This document shows positions 42,606 through 54,714 of a stretch of DNA of 64,000 bases, one piece after another. Origin of the DNA: Plotosus lineatus (lineage: Eukaryota; Chordata; Actinopteri; Siluriformes; Plotosidae); NCBI GenBank assembly GCA_024760905.1, contig CM045745.1, forward strand, positions 7,947,782-8,011,781, in the 5' to 3' direction. A program made the position numbers and the translations under genes. Below the pieces are notes generated by a model. It searched no databases. It was not told the DNA's origin and was given only the letters and a program-made list of their open reading frames with translations. Position 1 is the first letter of the stretch, and every line of letters starts with the position of its first letter.

Positions 42606-44667
42606 AAAAAATGAAAAAGATAGAGTGTCATGTTGTCTTCAAGGCGGAGTTGAAACAGGTTTTAGGTGGTCAGGGAGTGCTTCCAGATGACTGGAAAACT
42701 ACAGCTAATGTGATCATGGAGACAGGTAGGCGAATGCTTGGTGTGTCCTCTGGAAGGAAAGTAGATAAGGAGACTTGGTGGTGGAATGAGGAAGTGCAGG
42801 AGTGTGTACAAAAGAAGGGGTTAGCTAAGAAGAAGTGGGACATAGAGAGGACCGACGAGAGTAAACAGGAGTACAGGGAGACACAGTGTAAGACGAAGGT
42901 AGCGGTCTCAAAGGCCAAACAGAGGGCATATGATGACTTGTATGCTAGGCTGGACAGTAGGGAGGGAGAAAATGATTTATACAGGTTGGCACAGCAGATA
43001 AATAGAGATGGGAAGGATGTGCAGCAAGTTAGAGTGATTCAGGACAGAGAAGGAAATGTATTGACTGATGACAGAAGTGTGCTGGGAAGATGGAAAAAGT
43101 ACTTTGAAGAGCTGATGAATGAGGAAAATGAGAGAGAAAAAAGAGTAGAAGAGGTGATTGTCGAGGAGAGGACCAGGAAGTAGCAAAGATCAGTAAGGGA
43201 GAAGTGAGGAGGGCTTTGAAGAGTATGGAGAGTGTAAAGGCAGTTGATCCTGATGACATACTGGTGGAGGTATGGAAATGTCTAGGAGAGGTAGCAGTAG
43301 ATTTTCTGACAAGAACATTCAACAAGGTCTTAGAGAGTGAGCAGATGCCGGAGGAATGGAGGAGAAGTGTGCTGGTGCCCATTTTTAAGAACAAGGGAGA
43401 TGTGCAGAGTTGTGGAAACTACAGAGGGATAAGGTTGATGAGCCATACGATGAAGTTATGGGAAAGAATAGTGGAAGTAGACTAAGGGCAGAGGTCAGTA
43501 TTTGTGAACAACAGTTTGGTTTCATGCCAAGAAAGAGCACCACAGATGCAATGTTTGCTTTGATGATGTTAATAGAGAAGTACAGAGAAGGTCAGAGGGA
43601 ACTGCACTGTGCCTTTGTGGATCTGGAGAAAGCATATGACAGGGTGCCAAGAGAGGAACTGTGGTATTGCATGAGGAAGTCTGGAGTAGCAGAGAAGTCT
43701 GTTAGAGTAGTGCAGGACATGTATGAGAGATGTAAGACAGTAGTGAGGTGTGCTGTCGGTGTGACCGACGAATTCAAGCTGGAGGTGGGACTGCATCAAG
43801 GGTCAGCTCTGAGCCCCTTCTTGTGTGCTATGGTGATGGACAGGCTGACAGACGAGGTGAGACAAGAATCTCCATGGACTATGATGTTTGCAGATGACAT
43901 TGTGATCTGTAGTGAGAGCAGAGAACAAGTGCAGGAAAATCTAGAGAAGTGGAGGTATGCCCTGGAAAGGAGAGGAATGAAGGTTAGCCTCAGAAAATCA
44001 GAATACATGTGTGTGAATGAGAAGGACCTAGGAGGAACGGTGATGTTACAGGGAGCAGAGATAACGAAGGTGGAGGATTTTAAGTACTTAGGCTCAACAA
44101 TCCAGAGCAATGGAGAGTGTGGAAAAGAGGTGAAGAAGCATGTGCAGGCAGGCTGGAATGGTTGGAGAAAAGTGTCCGGTGTGAAGTGCGATAGGAGTGT
44201 CAGCAAGAATGAAGGGAAAAGTGTACAAGACGGTGGTGAGGCCAGCGATGTTGTATGGTTTAGAAACAGTGGCGCTGAGGAAAAGGCAGGAGGCAGAGCT
44301 GGAGGTAGTGGAGATGAAAATGTTGAGGTTCTCTCTGGGAGTAACGAGGATGTATAGGATCAGAAATGAGTACATCAGAGGGACAGCCCATGTAAGATGT
44401 TTGGAGACAAAGTCAGAGAGGCTAGATTGAGATGGTTTGGACATGTACAGAGGAGGGATAGTGAGTATATTGGCAGTAGGATGCTGAGGTTGGAACTACC
44501 AGGCAGAAGGCCTCGAGGAAGACCAAAGAAGAGATTTATGGATGTGGTGAAGGAAGACATGAAGGTCATTGGAGTCAGAAAAGAAGATGCAGAGGACAGG
44601 GTGAGATGGAGGTGGATGATTTGCTGTGGCGACCCCTGAAGGGAGCAGCCGAAAGTAAAAGAAGAAG
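42606..44667 (+). mobile_element. LINE-A copy 4 (RTE/BovB-like), 5'-truncated
   Basis: The copy starts in the linker after the endonuclease and runs to the 3' end. Consecutive frames show VFKAELKQVLGGQGVLPDDW and KETWWWNEEVQECVQKKGLA (42611-43183). Next come RRSVLVPIFKNKGDVQSCGN (43204-43485), HCAFVDLEKAYDRVPREELW, the catalytic MMFADDIVIC (43410-44357), and the C-terminal RLRWFGHVQRRDSEYIGSRM (44397-44639). Frame shifts near 43185, 43470, 44200 and 44350 disable it. The 3' end is GGCGACCCCTGAAGGGAGCA then GAAGAAG, directly followed by (TA)n at 44668-44693. The protein would be an endonuclease/reverse transcriptase that copies its RNA at nicked target DNA. Confidence 0.92.
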
Positions 44668-44786
44668 ATATATATATATATATATATATATATAGACTGA
44701 ATACAACTAAATGAAAAAAGAAGACCAACAATTTGAGATTATAATAAGACTCTGAATTTATTTTAAATGACATTGTCATAACGAAG

Positions 44787-45518
44787 TTATTTATTAATAA
44801 GAAAAATACTTTTTACTATTAATGCGACTTCTGGTGCTGCATGGTTTTGCTGATGGCTTTGTAGTCTGGTTGATATGTGATGAGGTTCAGTTTCATGCAG
44901 ATGTTTAGGCTTCCATCTCTTACACATGACCGCAGGTTGGTCTTGATGTTTTTCATGTGTGAGAAGGACTGCTCGCGTGCGCATGTGGAGCCAAACATGT
45001 TCAATGCAACACGACTCACACGCTGCAGTGTTTATGTGACAGGAAGCGCATTCCAAGTTTTGGCAATCAGCTGCTCTGCGGGTTGAAGTTTATCCATGTC
45101 TGTTCATTTGTGTTTTGCTTGCCAGCTCTGCTTGGCTTCATGCAAATGAGAGGATCAAAAATGAGGGAAATTTACCTCTTAACCCAAAAACAACTCGTGC
45201 AAGCTGTTGCATATAATCCAATAAAATTAGAGTTTCAAGATATCGGCCCCACCCACACACTGGAGTACAGAAAGGATTGGCTCTTTGCTGCGCACCACAG
45301 CGACAAGTGGTGTTGAAAATAGATGTATAGACTAAAATGTGTGAGATTTATTTATCTGTTTTGTTTTATTTGATGGCTTTTATGTATTTTTATTTAAATG
45401 ACAGCGAAATTATGTATTAGTTATTCTGTTAATAAAGGCCACCCGATTTATCTGAGAACCAGATGCAGTCATCAAAAGAGCCACATCTGACTCTCGAGCC
45501 ATAGGTTCCCGACCCCTG
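44787..45518 (-). mobile_element. hAT element relic with transposase C-terminus
   Basis: The minus-strand start, CAGGGGTCGGGAACCTATGG at 45518, followed by GAGTCAGATGTGGCTC, is a hAT (Charlie/ZBED5-like) terminal repeat. At the other end the minus strand (45019-44819) encodes LNMFGSTCAREQSFSHMKNI and KTNLRSCVRDGSLNICMKLN, the hAT C-terminal dimerisation region. Most of the transposase is deleted and the 3' terminal repeat is not found. No target duplication could be checked. Confidence 0.82.
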
Positions 45519-46326
45519 CTCGATGCATACAGAGATCAAATTAAAGCTCAAGAAAAAGAAAATTTCGTAAACATGCTGGGCTGTAAAAACAGTTTGTCTG
45601 TTTAATTAAGTTTTAATTGTTGAAATTCATCCATTCATCTTAATCCTAATTAGGGTCATGGGGAGGCTGGCACCCATCTCAACCGACTGAGTGTGTGTGT
45701 GTGTGCAGAAGGCCCTTATCATTGTGAGATTGATTAGGTGAGAGTGTCGGCAGGTTTGCTGAGTGTGAGTTGATGAGAATGTCATAAGTCATGTGGCTCC
45801 GCTGTGGAGCATATTATGAGGTGGGGTGTGAAAACTGAGACGTGTTCATGAATGCTGTGACATTATGAAAAAAGTCGAACAAACACATTTTAAATTAAAT
45901 ACAGTATCTTTAAAAAACCCAGTGCAGCTAACTGGGTTATCAAAGGCCGGCCGTGTCTCTCACTGTCTATGGAGTGAGGTTCATGTAAAAGAACCATTGC
46001 TGACTTTCAACAAGAGTAGCTGCATAGCCGTCAGCGTGATTCTGCCCTGTGATGGCCTGGCGAGCTGCCAAGGTGTACTCTGCCCTCACCCAAAGTCGGC
46101 ACCAGCCTCCCCGCGATCCTAATTAGGATGAAGCAGTTTAGAAAATTAATGAATGATATTTTAAAAGAATAAGAGGTCTGCGTATTTTTCCTTTTGAAAA
46201 TTATTTTTGAAAACAGCACAAAATGCACCAAAGAGATAAACCTAAATACTGTACTGGAAACTAAACTCTACTAGGTGACCATCTGGGATTGTATTCAGCA
46301 GACCTTACTCCAGTGACACCCCCCCA

Positions 46327-46327
<1 letters not shown>
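45519..46327. mobile_element. SINE fragments in otherwise unrecognised sequence
   Basis: 45636-45690 is a reverse tail fragment (CTTAATCCTAATTAGGGTCA). 45915-46165 is a plus-strand type 2 copy lacking its head (AACTGGGTTATCAAAGGCCG to CCTAATTAGGATGAAGC). The intervening sequence shows nothing else. Confidence 0.85.

Positions 46328-46389
<62 letters not shown>
46328..46389. repeat. (CA)n microsatellite
   Basis: Pure CA tract. Confidence 0.97.
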
Positions 46390-46390
<1 letters not shown>

Positions 46391-46904
46391 TTTATAGTTT
46401 TGGCTATATAGAAACCCTGTTGTTTTTCCTAAACTGTTGGGCCAGTGTGATTATAATTGCACATGTAAAGACAGCGAGGTAGAAGGAAACTTAGGTATAT
46501 ATGACTTTTTCAAGGACTGTGCAGTATCCTGCTCCCAGCTCCCAACCTCTTTCTCCAAATTAACTCTCTGCTAATCTTACATTTAAGCCTGTATGCACAA
46601 TCCGAACTATTCGCCATGTATATGCTATTTATGTCACTGAAGAGTCTGGGTTGTGGCAAGTTGGGGTCCACTGAGTAAACTCAGTAATCATCAATTTTTG
46701 GCTATACACCTCTGACATCAGATGAATGAATAGCATTTTAGCTGCACACTAGTTTTCTTTCACTATACATAAAGTCAATGAAAAGATTACTTCTGCCTCA
46801 GTGCCCACCGCCTGCTGAATTATTATAGACTCCGTCTTGTTTAAAGATTTGAATCTAACAACACCGCTGAAAAGGTAAATGGTATGTCATTACAAAACAC
46901 ACTT
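46390..46904. other. No recognised feature
   Basis: No gene or repeat recognised. Confidence 0.5.
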
Positions 46905-47165
46905 ATTTACATTCAATCATTCATTTTCTGAACCACTTAATCCTAATTATGGTCATGGGGAGGCTGGTGCCCATCTCAGCCAACTCTGGGCGAGGGCAGA
47001 GTACATCCTGGACAGCTCACCAGGCCATCGCAGGGCAGAAGCATGCTGATGGCTATGCAGCTACTCTTGTCGAAAGTCAGCAATGGTTCTTTTACATGAA
47101 CCTCACACCGTAGATTGTGAGAGACACGGCCGGCCTTTGACAACCCAGTTAGTGTACTGGGGGGG
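46905..47165 (-). mobile_element. SINE type 2, 5'-truncated
   Basis: On the minus strand it runs from AACTGGGTTGTCAAAGGCCG to CATAATTAGGATTAAGTGGT and AATGAATGATTG. The head is absent. Confidence 0.92.
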
Positions 47166-47635
47166 ACCTATTTACGATAATGGAAATCATTCAAATAGAC
47201 TGATAGCTTTCTTTTGGGATATATAGTACAGTACTGTACAAAATAGGTACTTGCAAAGAAATGCTGGAGCGCAAACATTATACAGTATTCACATCAAAAT
47301 CAATCCATTTAATATTTTGATATAATGTAAAGATTTTGGTGCTGCTTAAAAGCATAGCTCTGGAAAAATGAACTTCTCCTGACCCAAGTTTTCAATCTGA
47401 ATTTGTTTTGATGATGCTATCAAAGAAGTAATGTTATGTAATCATCAAGCTATGAGCACAACCTCCCCAAAGTTTTGATATTTGTAGAACGTGTTGCACT
47501 ATTCAGATTAAGAATTATTTAATGGGAATCCAAAATCAAAACAGAGTAGCGAGCTGCCATTCCAGTGGATCGATTCACTTCCATAAGCACGTTACGCACC
47601 AGAAACATCATGAGATTCTTCCATATGGTTAGGTT
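47166..47635. other. No recognised feature
   Basis: No gene or repeat was recognised up to the satellite. Confidence 0.5.
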
Positions 47636-48150
47636 GAATCGATGTGATTGGGTTGAATCAATGTGATTGGGTGAACTCAATGTGGTTGGGTTAAATCAAT
47701 GTGATTGGATTGAATCAATGTGGTTCGGTTCAATCAATGCGATTGGGTTAAATAAATGTGATTGGGTTGAATCAGTGAGGTTGGGTTGAATCAATCTGAT
47801 TGGGTTGAATCAATGTGGTTGGGTTGAGTTAATGTTGTTGGGTTGAATCAATATGGTAGGGTTGAATCAATGTAATTGGGTTGAATCAATGTGATTGGGT
47901 TGAATCAATGTAATTGGGTTGAATCAATGTGATTGGGTTGAATCAATGTAATTGGGTTGAATCAATATGATTGGGTTGAATCAATGTGGTTGGGTTGGAT
48001 CAATGTTGTTGGGTTGAATCAATCTGACTGGGTTGAACCAATGTGGTTAGGTTGAATCAATGTACTGTAATTGGGTTGAATCAATGTGGTTAGGTTGAAT
48101 CAATGTGGTTGGGTTGAATCAATGTGGTTGGGTTGAATCAATGTACTGTA

Positions 48151-49795
48151 CAGTATGCCCTTGACTATTCGCGGTTTTGCACCCACGGTTTGAGTATTCG
48201 CTAACTGCCGAGCAACCGGCACGTGATTCAAATTCAGCCAATGGCTGTGCTCCTTTCTCCTGATTGGTTGAGCTCATGTCCCACCCCTTTTTCCTCATTC
48301 GCGCACAAGTTGTCAAGGAGCCTCTTTTTTATGTGTTTTAATTATCAGTTGAGCTCTATACCACTCAAACGCTGTGCGTCTTCTCTGGCTAAGTGATAGA
48401 AAACGCTAGATGTCTCTTCTGAAGAAATAAGACTTTCTCCTGAGAAACGACGGTTTTCTCTGAACTGTTGTATTAAAATGTTTTTCAATTATTATTCCAG
48501 TACAGTACCTAAGTTCATGTTTATGCGTGAGATTTTATGTTCTGTAGCATGTTTAACAAACGATACCAAAAGGATAAACTTTATTACAGTACGCTGCATG
48601 TCCTTTTACATTGAACTTGGAGTGACGTCTTGGAGTGACGTCTCCAAGATGGTGCTGCCCAGAGGGCGACGTTGTGGAGTTCTCAGAGTCAAATTGTTTC
48701 TTTGTTTGTTTTAATTTGTTTTATTTATTGTTTTGTTTGTTCATGTTTTGTACTATGCTCTACGACCGGTCGACTCTACTACAGCTATAAGATCGGAGGA
48801 TCTTCGGGCGTGTATAACTAAGCATGCTCAACTGGGCTGGTTAGCCGGGCTGCGGCTAGCAGAGCTAATATGCTAGGCGCTTGGGAATGCAGGGGATGAA
48901 GGCCGTGTAGCTGGCTGGTGCAATCGCCTCAAGCCATGTTTCACAGAAACAGTCCTGTAGATTCTTCTGCGCTGCAATCTGAGCATGAAGCTCGTCCATC
49001 TTGTTTCACAGGGACTGAACATTTTCAAGCAGTATGGCCGGAAGTGCTAACCAAGCCTCTGAGAACTCCGCCTGGGCTTATGCTAGCCGGGGTGCGGTTA
49101 GCATTGAGCTCCCATAGCAGCTCAAGATAGAAGTTGTTGCGTGCTTAGTTGCCCGAAGCTGAAGCTGCTCATAGCTGTAGTAGGGTCGACCGATCATAGA
49201 CGAGCATAGTGCAAAACATGAAAAAACAAATAAAACAAATTAAAACGAACAAATAAACAATTTGACTCTGAGAACTCTGCGACGTTGCCCTTGAGGCAGC
49301 GCCATCTTGGAGACGTCACTTCAAGTTCAATGTAAAAGGACATGAAACGTAATAAAGTTCATCCTTTTGGTATCATTTGTTAAACATGCTACAGAACATA
49401 AAATCTCACGCACAAACATTCTAAGAATTAACTTAGGTACTGTACTGGAATAATAATTGAAAAAGACTTTAAAACGAGTGATTTACAACAGTATATGCTG
49501 TATAATGTTTATATTTTATCATCAATAAAAATAAGAGTAAAAATTGAAAAGTTTTTCTTAATCATTACTATATTTTCCTACATAAATACTGTATTAATGA
49601 GTAAGACTGTCTATAGAATGTGTTTGAGAAGCATATTTTAGCGCATGTAATAGATACATAGTATTTTACTTCCGACTGTTCATTCGCGCATGTGACGTGA
49701 TACATGGGGTTTTACTTCCGGGTACAGAACTCGTGGATTATCTCAATTCGCAGGAGGGCTCGGAACCAAACCCCGCGAATGTCGAGGGCCTACTG
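48151..49795. mobile_element. Tigger/pogo-like element inside the satellite
   Basis: The left end CAGTATGCCCTTGACTATTC and the inverse right end CAGTAGGCCCTCGACATTCG, both followed by CGG-rich sequence, are Tigger-like terminal repeats. TA lies outside each end (48149-48150, 49796-49797). Neighbouring satellite units near 48061 and 49831 still show the uninterrupted ACTGTAATT-type target. There is no transposase frame. The centre consists of a large inverted repeat. Confidence 0.86.
48477..49466. repeat. Long inverted repeat, about 300-bp arms
   Basis: The left arm (48477-48790) and right arm (49170-49466) are reverse complements at roughly 90 percent by eye. They share GTGACGTCTCCAAGATGG, GAGTTCTCAGAGTCAAATTG and GTACTGTACTGGAAT-type words. 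The loop of about 380 bp has further weak inverted similarity, including CGGCTAGCA motifs on both sides. The transcript would fold into a long hairpin. Confidence 0.9.
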
Positions 49796-51274
49796 TAATT
49801 GGGTTGAAAAAATGTGTTTGGGTTGAATCAATGTACTGTAATTCGGTTGAATCGATGTGGTTGCATTGAATCAATGTGATTGGGTTGAATCGATGTGATT
49901 GGGTTGAATCGATGTGATTGGGTTGAATCGATGTGGTTGGGTTGAATCGATGTGATTGGGTTGAATCGATGTGATTGGGTTGAATCGATGTGATTGGGTT
50001 GAATCGATGTGGTTAGGTGGAATCAATGTGGTTAGGTTGAATCAATGTGATTGGGTTGAATCAATGTGGTTGGGTTGAATTGATGTGATTGGGTTGAATC
50101 AATGTGATTGGGTTGAATCGATGTGATTGGGTTGAATCGATGTTATTGGGTTGAATCAATGTGGTTGGGTTGAATCGATGTGGTTAGGTGGAATCAATGT
50201 GATTGGGTTGAATCAATGTGGTTGGGTTGAATCGATGTGATTGGGTTGAATCAATGTGGTTGGGTTGAATTGATGTGATTGGGTTGAATCAATGTGATTG
50301 GGTTGAATCGATGTGATTGGGTTGAATCGATGTTATTGGGTTGAATCAATGTGGTTGGGTTGAATCGATGTGGTTAGGTGGAATCAATGTGATTGGGTTG
50401 AATCAATGTGGTTGGGTTGAATCGATGTGATTGGGTTGAATCAATGTGATTGGGTTGAATCAATGTGGTTGGGTTGAATTGATGTGATTGGGTTGAATCA
50501 ATGTGATTGGGTTGAATCGATGTGATTGGGTTGAATTGATGTTATTGGGTTGAATCAATGTGGTTGGGTTGAATCGATGTGGTTAGGTGGAATCAATGTG
50601 ATTGGGTTGAATCAATGTGGTTGGGTTGAATCGATGTGATTGGGTTGAATCAATGTGATTGGGTTGAATCGATGTGATTGGGTTGAATCGATGTTATTGG
50701 GTTGAATCAATGTGGTTGGGTTGAATCGATGTGGTTAGGTGGAATCAATGTGATTGGGTTGAATCAATGTGGTTGGGTTGAATCGATGTGATTGGGTTGA
50801 ATCAATGTGATTGGGTTGAAGCAATGTGGTTGGGTTGAATCGATGTGATTGGGTTGAATCAATGTGATTGGGTTGAATCAATGTGGTTGGGTTGAATCGA
50901 TGTGGTTAGGTGGAATCAATGTGATTGGGTTGAATCAATGTGGTTGGGTTGAATCGATGTGATTGGGTTGAATCAATGTGATTGGGTTGAATCAATGTGG
51001 TTGGGTTGAATCGATGTGATTGGGTTGAAGCAATGTGGTTGGGTTGAATCGATGTGATTGGGTTGAATCAATGTGATTGGGTTGAATCAATGTGGTTGGG
51101 TTGAATCGATGTGGTTAGGTGGAATCAATGTGATTGGGTTGAATCAATGTGGTTGGGTTGAATCGATGTGATTGGGTTGAATCAATGTGATTGGGTTGAA
51201 TCAATGTGGTTGGGTTGAATCGATGTGATTGGGTTGAATCAATGTGGTTGGGTTGAATCAATGTGATTGGACAG

Positions 51275-51982
51275 AAATGCAGCTTTAACCCATACAATAA
51301 TTGAATGGCTGAGAACCACAGTGGTCTAATCCACAACAACTGAAAATGAGATAAGTTCTATCTAAGGTGTCAGAATCATTCCTGACTTAACTCATATTGT
51401 GAGAGTATCCCTCATTTTTCATATTGTATAATTTCCTGTTATTTTCCTCAAAAACAATTTTCTGTGGGTTACACTGCGCTAGTTCTCTATCCTTTCGTTC
51501 TATGCTGAAATGCACTCTGGGCCAAATCACATGTCAGGCAGACTAAAATACTGTATAGTAAAACCATGTGCTGTGGTTAGTGGAGAACACATTTCAGTTT
51601 GTTTTTCTTTAAAAAAAAAAACAAAAAAACATTGACTTCTCCATGCTGAAGATAAAAATATCTATCCATGATTATCTCCAGTGAAAGGTGTAAAAGGCAG
51701 CCTCTGTGATTATATAGTGGGAGGCATGGTTTTGCTGCAGCATGTGGGTCACAATACGATTGATGTGGAGACATAATTTGGTATTTCAGCGAGACATGTG
51801 TTGCAGCATCTCCATGCAAGAAGTACAGTCCGCATTTATTTGAGCAGCACAATGCAAAGCCTCAGACTACACAAACTACAGTAGCGTGGCTTCATAGACA
51901 CAGAGTGTGTGCATGGGTGTGTTGGCTGGTCTAGATTTGCCTCTTAAAGATTAAATCATTTTAAGACTCATCTCTCTCTCTC

Positions 51983-52018
<36 letters not shown>

Positions 52019-53080
52019 GGAAACAATAGCACCCAGGAGGACACCCACGCAAGTACCGAGAGAACATACTCCACACAGAAACGCCCTCACCCTCAAACCC
52101 GGGACTTTTTTGCTGTGAGGCGGATATGTTAGTCACTACGCCCATCATTTTAAATCATTTTTGAAAAACCCAAACTATGCAAGTCATTTTCTGGTTGTTT
52201 ATTGATTCCTTTTAAACGAAAGAATTCTTTATAAAAGACAAACTTTCTTACAGCTGCTACTAAAAAACTCAAAATGTATTTGGCTCGGGTTTGTGTCGAG
52301 CAAAAGTAAAAGAGCTGTAAAATATTAGTTTGCATCATTAAAGACAGAAAGGCATATATTGGAGGAAGAATGAAAACTCCCTTTAATGCCACTCAGACGG
52401 CCCTAGAACATAACAGATGCGTTTGTGAAAACTATTAGCGCTTTACGGCACCGTCTCTTAGTCCCTTCCAGGAATAATATAAATCTACACAGAATGGAAA
52501 CATATGGAAACAACATACTGGGGACAGGCTAGGGTGTCGATTTAACTCTTTTGCCAAATAAGTGTTTGTGATTCATTAAAGTGGCGGAATGGGTCATTTT
52601 TATAATACAGTGTGATTCCCTGGTACGGATAAATAATGGATAAAATGATCTCCAATTTAAGCACATTCGAACAAAACTACTAAAAAAAACAATGATTTTC
52701 AAAAGATCTGTTGCAAGTCCTGTGATTTCTGGAAGCTTTACAGCCATATTATGACTAGCAAATACCCTATAGGCCACACGGAAATTCTTCCTGAGCGATA
52801 AAGATGGTTAGAGAGACTGCAGCCAGATACTTTGTTCCTTGGTTTTTATGAAAGTGCAGCTGTTCAGTTGTGACAAGCAGGAGAATGATAAATGTCAAAA
52901 AGCAGCCGGATGACATGTTGCATTTCAGCTGCAGATAAATCGGATCATATTTCAGCTGGGTGGTTAAGCAGGACCACAAGTGAACATCTGACTGTAAGTG
53001 TGCGGCAATTCATACCAAGTACTAAACTCTTGATAAGTTTAAATGCAGGCAAAGTTTAATGGATTACTGAGCAGTATGAT
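51275..53080. other. Mostly single-copy-looking sequence
   Basis: A (CT)n tract lies at 51970-52017. It is followed by a type 3 SINE head in minus orientation (52018-52150; GTTTCTGTGTGGAGTATG and CTCACAGC words on the minus strand). The rest, about 1.6 kb, shows no recognised gene or repeat. Confidence 0.5.
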
Positions 53081-53084
53081 AATA

Positions 53085-54086
53085 CAGTGGTACTTCAGCT
53101 TACGATAGGCCCAGAAAACGAAAAATCCAGGTTACGAAAAACATTTTCCTAAAATTTTTGTCTCTAGATACGAAACAACTTCACGTTACGAAGGCACCAT
53201 CTCAAAAATTCAAACAATGCACGAGTTGCTCTCCTATTGACTATCTCCCAACATCCCGCCCCACTGGCCTCCCATTGGCTATCTCCAAACATCCCACCCC
53301 ACTGGCCTCCCATTGACTATCTCCCAAAATCCCACCCCACTGGCCTCCCATTGGCTAGGAGGGATGACGCAGTTCCCTCCCATTGGCTATTATGGTGTTA
53401 AGCCTGGAGTGTATGCGTCGGACCCAGAGATGCAGGAGACCAGAAGAAGATTCAGCAATTTTATTTTGCACTTGGAACTCTAAATCATGGGAAGAATAAA
53501 TCAATGGAACTGGTCAAGCACGAAGCAAGATACCAGGGGTCAGAGAGAAAGGAGAGGAACGGAATCACTTTGAAGACAATCTTCTGACATCGGAGGGAAG
53601 CACGCCGCTCCCATTTACAGCTGGCTGTTTGCTGATTGCAGAGTGGGACCAGGTGCGCTCTTCTGGAACTCACCGACCAGCAACAGCCACGCCCCTCGCC
53701 AACGCCTGCAATGACTGAAGAAGAGAATTAATGCCGCCAGCCAGCACAGACCATAACATATGGAGCTGTATCTCCATAATACCCATGAATTAGCGCTATA
53801 TAAATATTTGTATGTATGTATGTATGATGCTTTGTTGATGTATGATGTAAAGGACAGAGTTACTGTTGATTCATGAGTTTTTTGAGTGTGCTCATTGCAA
53901 CTTTATATTTTGGCTCAGGCTTTTAAGCTTGCATAAACATTTGTAAGATTATAACTCTGCTAAGAAGACATGGTCAACACAAAGTAAGTACCTTTAAAGG
54001 TATGCTTTTATCATTTTTAAAGGTCTTAGGGGGTAGTATTGGGGGCCTTGGAATGAATCACGTGTTTTACATGTAAAATGTGGTTC
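53085..54086 (+). mobile_element. Pogo-like element copy D, interrupted and 3'-truncated
   Basis: The left end CAGTGGTACTTCAGCTTACG follows TA (53083-53084). The CCCATTGGC minisatellite (53230-53390) has the most copies of the family. The element then continues after a solo LTR, through AACTCTGCTAAGAAGACATG, to the ACATGTAAAATG segment near its right end. There it stops against LINE-A sequence at about 54087. The right terminal repeat is missing. Confidence 0.87.
53396..53758 (-). mobile_element. Solo LTR (363 bp)
   Basis: The block starts TG and ends CA with short inverted ends (TGTTA...TAACA). The same five bases TATGG flank both sides (53391-53395, 53759-53763). On the minus strand an AATAAA-type polyadenylation motif (GCAAAATAAAATTGC) lies near its downstream part, as in an LTR. 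Removing the block restores the continuous pogo-like sequence seen in copies A and C. No internal retrovirus-like gene is present, so it is a recombined solo LTR. Family not assigned. Confidence 0.9.
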
Positions 54087-54692
54087 TCTTCTTCTTTTCC
54101 TTTCCACTGTTCCCTTCAGGGGTCGCCACAGCAAACCATCCGCCTCCATCTCACCCTGTCCTCTGCATCTTCTTCTCTTACTCCAATGACCTTCATGTCC
54201 TCCTTCACCACATCCATAAATCTCTTTTTTGGTCTTCTTCTAGGCCTTCTGATGGTAGTTCCAACCTCAGCATCCTACTGCCAATATACTCACTATCCCT
54301 CCTGTCCAAACCATCTCAATGTCCAAATGTCCAAACCATCTCAATCTAGCCTCTCTGACTTTGTCTCCAGAAGATCTTACATGGGTTGTCCCTCTGATGT
54401 ACTCATTTTTAATGCTATCCATCTCTGCTACCTCCAGCTCTGCCTCCTGTCTTTTCCTCAGCGCCACTGTTTCTAAGCCATACAACATCGCTGGCCTCAC
54501 CACTTGTCTTGTACACTTTTTTCTTTCATTCTTGCTGATACCTTCCTATCACACATCACACCGGACACTTTTCTCCATCCATTCCAACCTGCCTGCACAC
54601 GCTTCTTCACCTCTTTTCCACACTCTCCATTGCTCTGGACTGTTGAGCCTAAGTACTTAAAATCCTCCACCTTCGTTATCTCTGCTCCCAAT
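54087..54692 (-). mobile_element. LINE-A copy 6, 3' part
   Basis: On the minus strand it retains GAEITKVEDFKYLGSTVQSN, KKRVQAGWNGWRKVSGVMCD, an internally shortened C-terminus and the GGCGACCCCTGAAGGGAACA end. It lies head to head with the plus-strand copy that follows. Confidence 0.88.
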
Positions 54693-54714
54693 ACTACATC
54701 TTGTGCAGGCGATG

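Larger units (their letters stand above)
47636..51271. repeat. 19-bp satellite, about 100 units, interrupted once
   Basis: The consensus unit is GATTGGGTTGAATCAATGT, with common variants GGTTGGG, ATCGATGT and AGGTGGAATC. The left block (47636-48150) is more diverged and mostly carries ATCAATG. The right block (49796-51271) mixes ATCAATG and ATCGATG. The variant GGTTAGGTGG occurs at 50011, 50182, 50372, 50581, 50733, 50904 and 51113, all spaced by multiples of 19 bp, which shows higher-order repetition of 8-11 units. A Tigger-like element splits the array. Confidence 0.97.

Noticed and set aside
47636..51271. CRISPR array
   Set aside because: The 19-bp units are directly contiguous without unique spacers, and the genome is eukaryotic.
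51115..51339. Open frame with a 19-residue repeat
   Set aside because: The 19-bp satellite read in three frames gives a repeated peptide (RFNPTTLIQPNHIDSTQSH). This is expected from the unit length and is not evidence for a gene.
53396..53758. Provirus or retroviral genes at the LTR
   Set aside because: Only one LTR is present, with its duplication directly on both sides. No gag, pol or env sequence lies inside.
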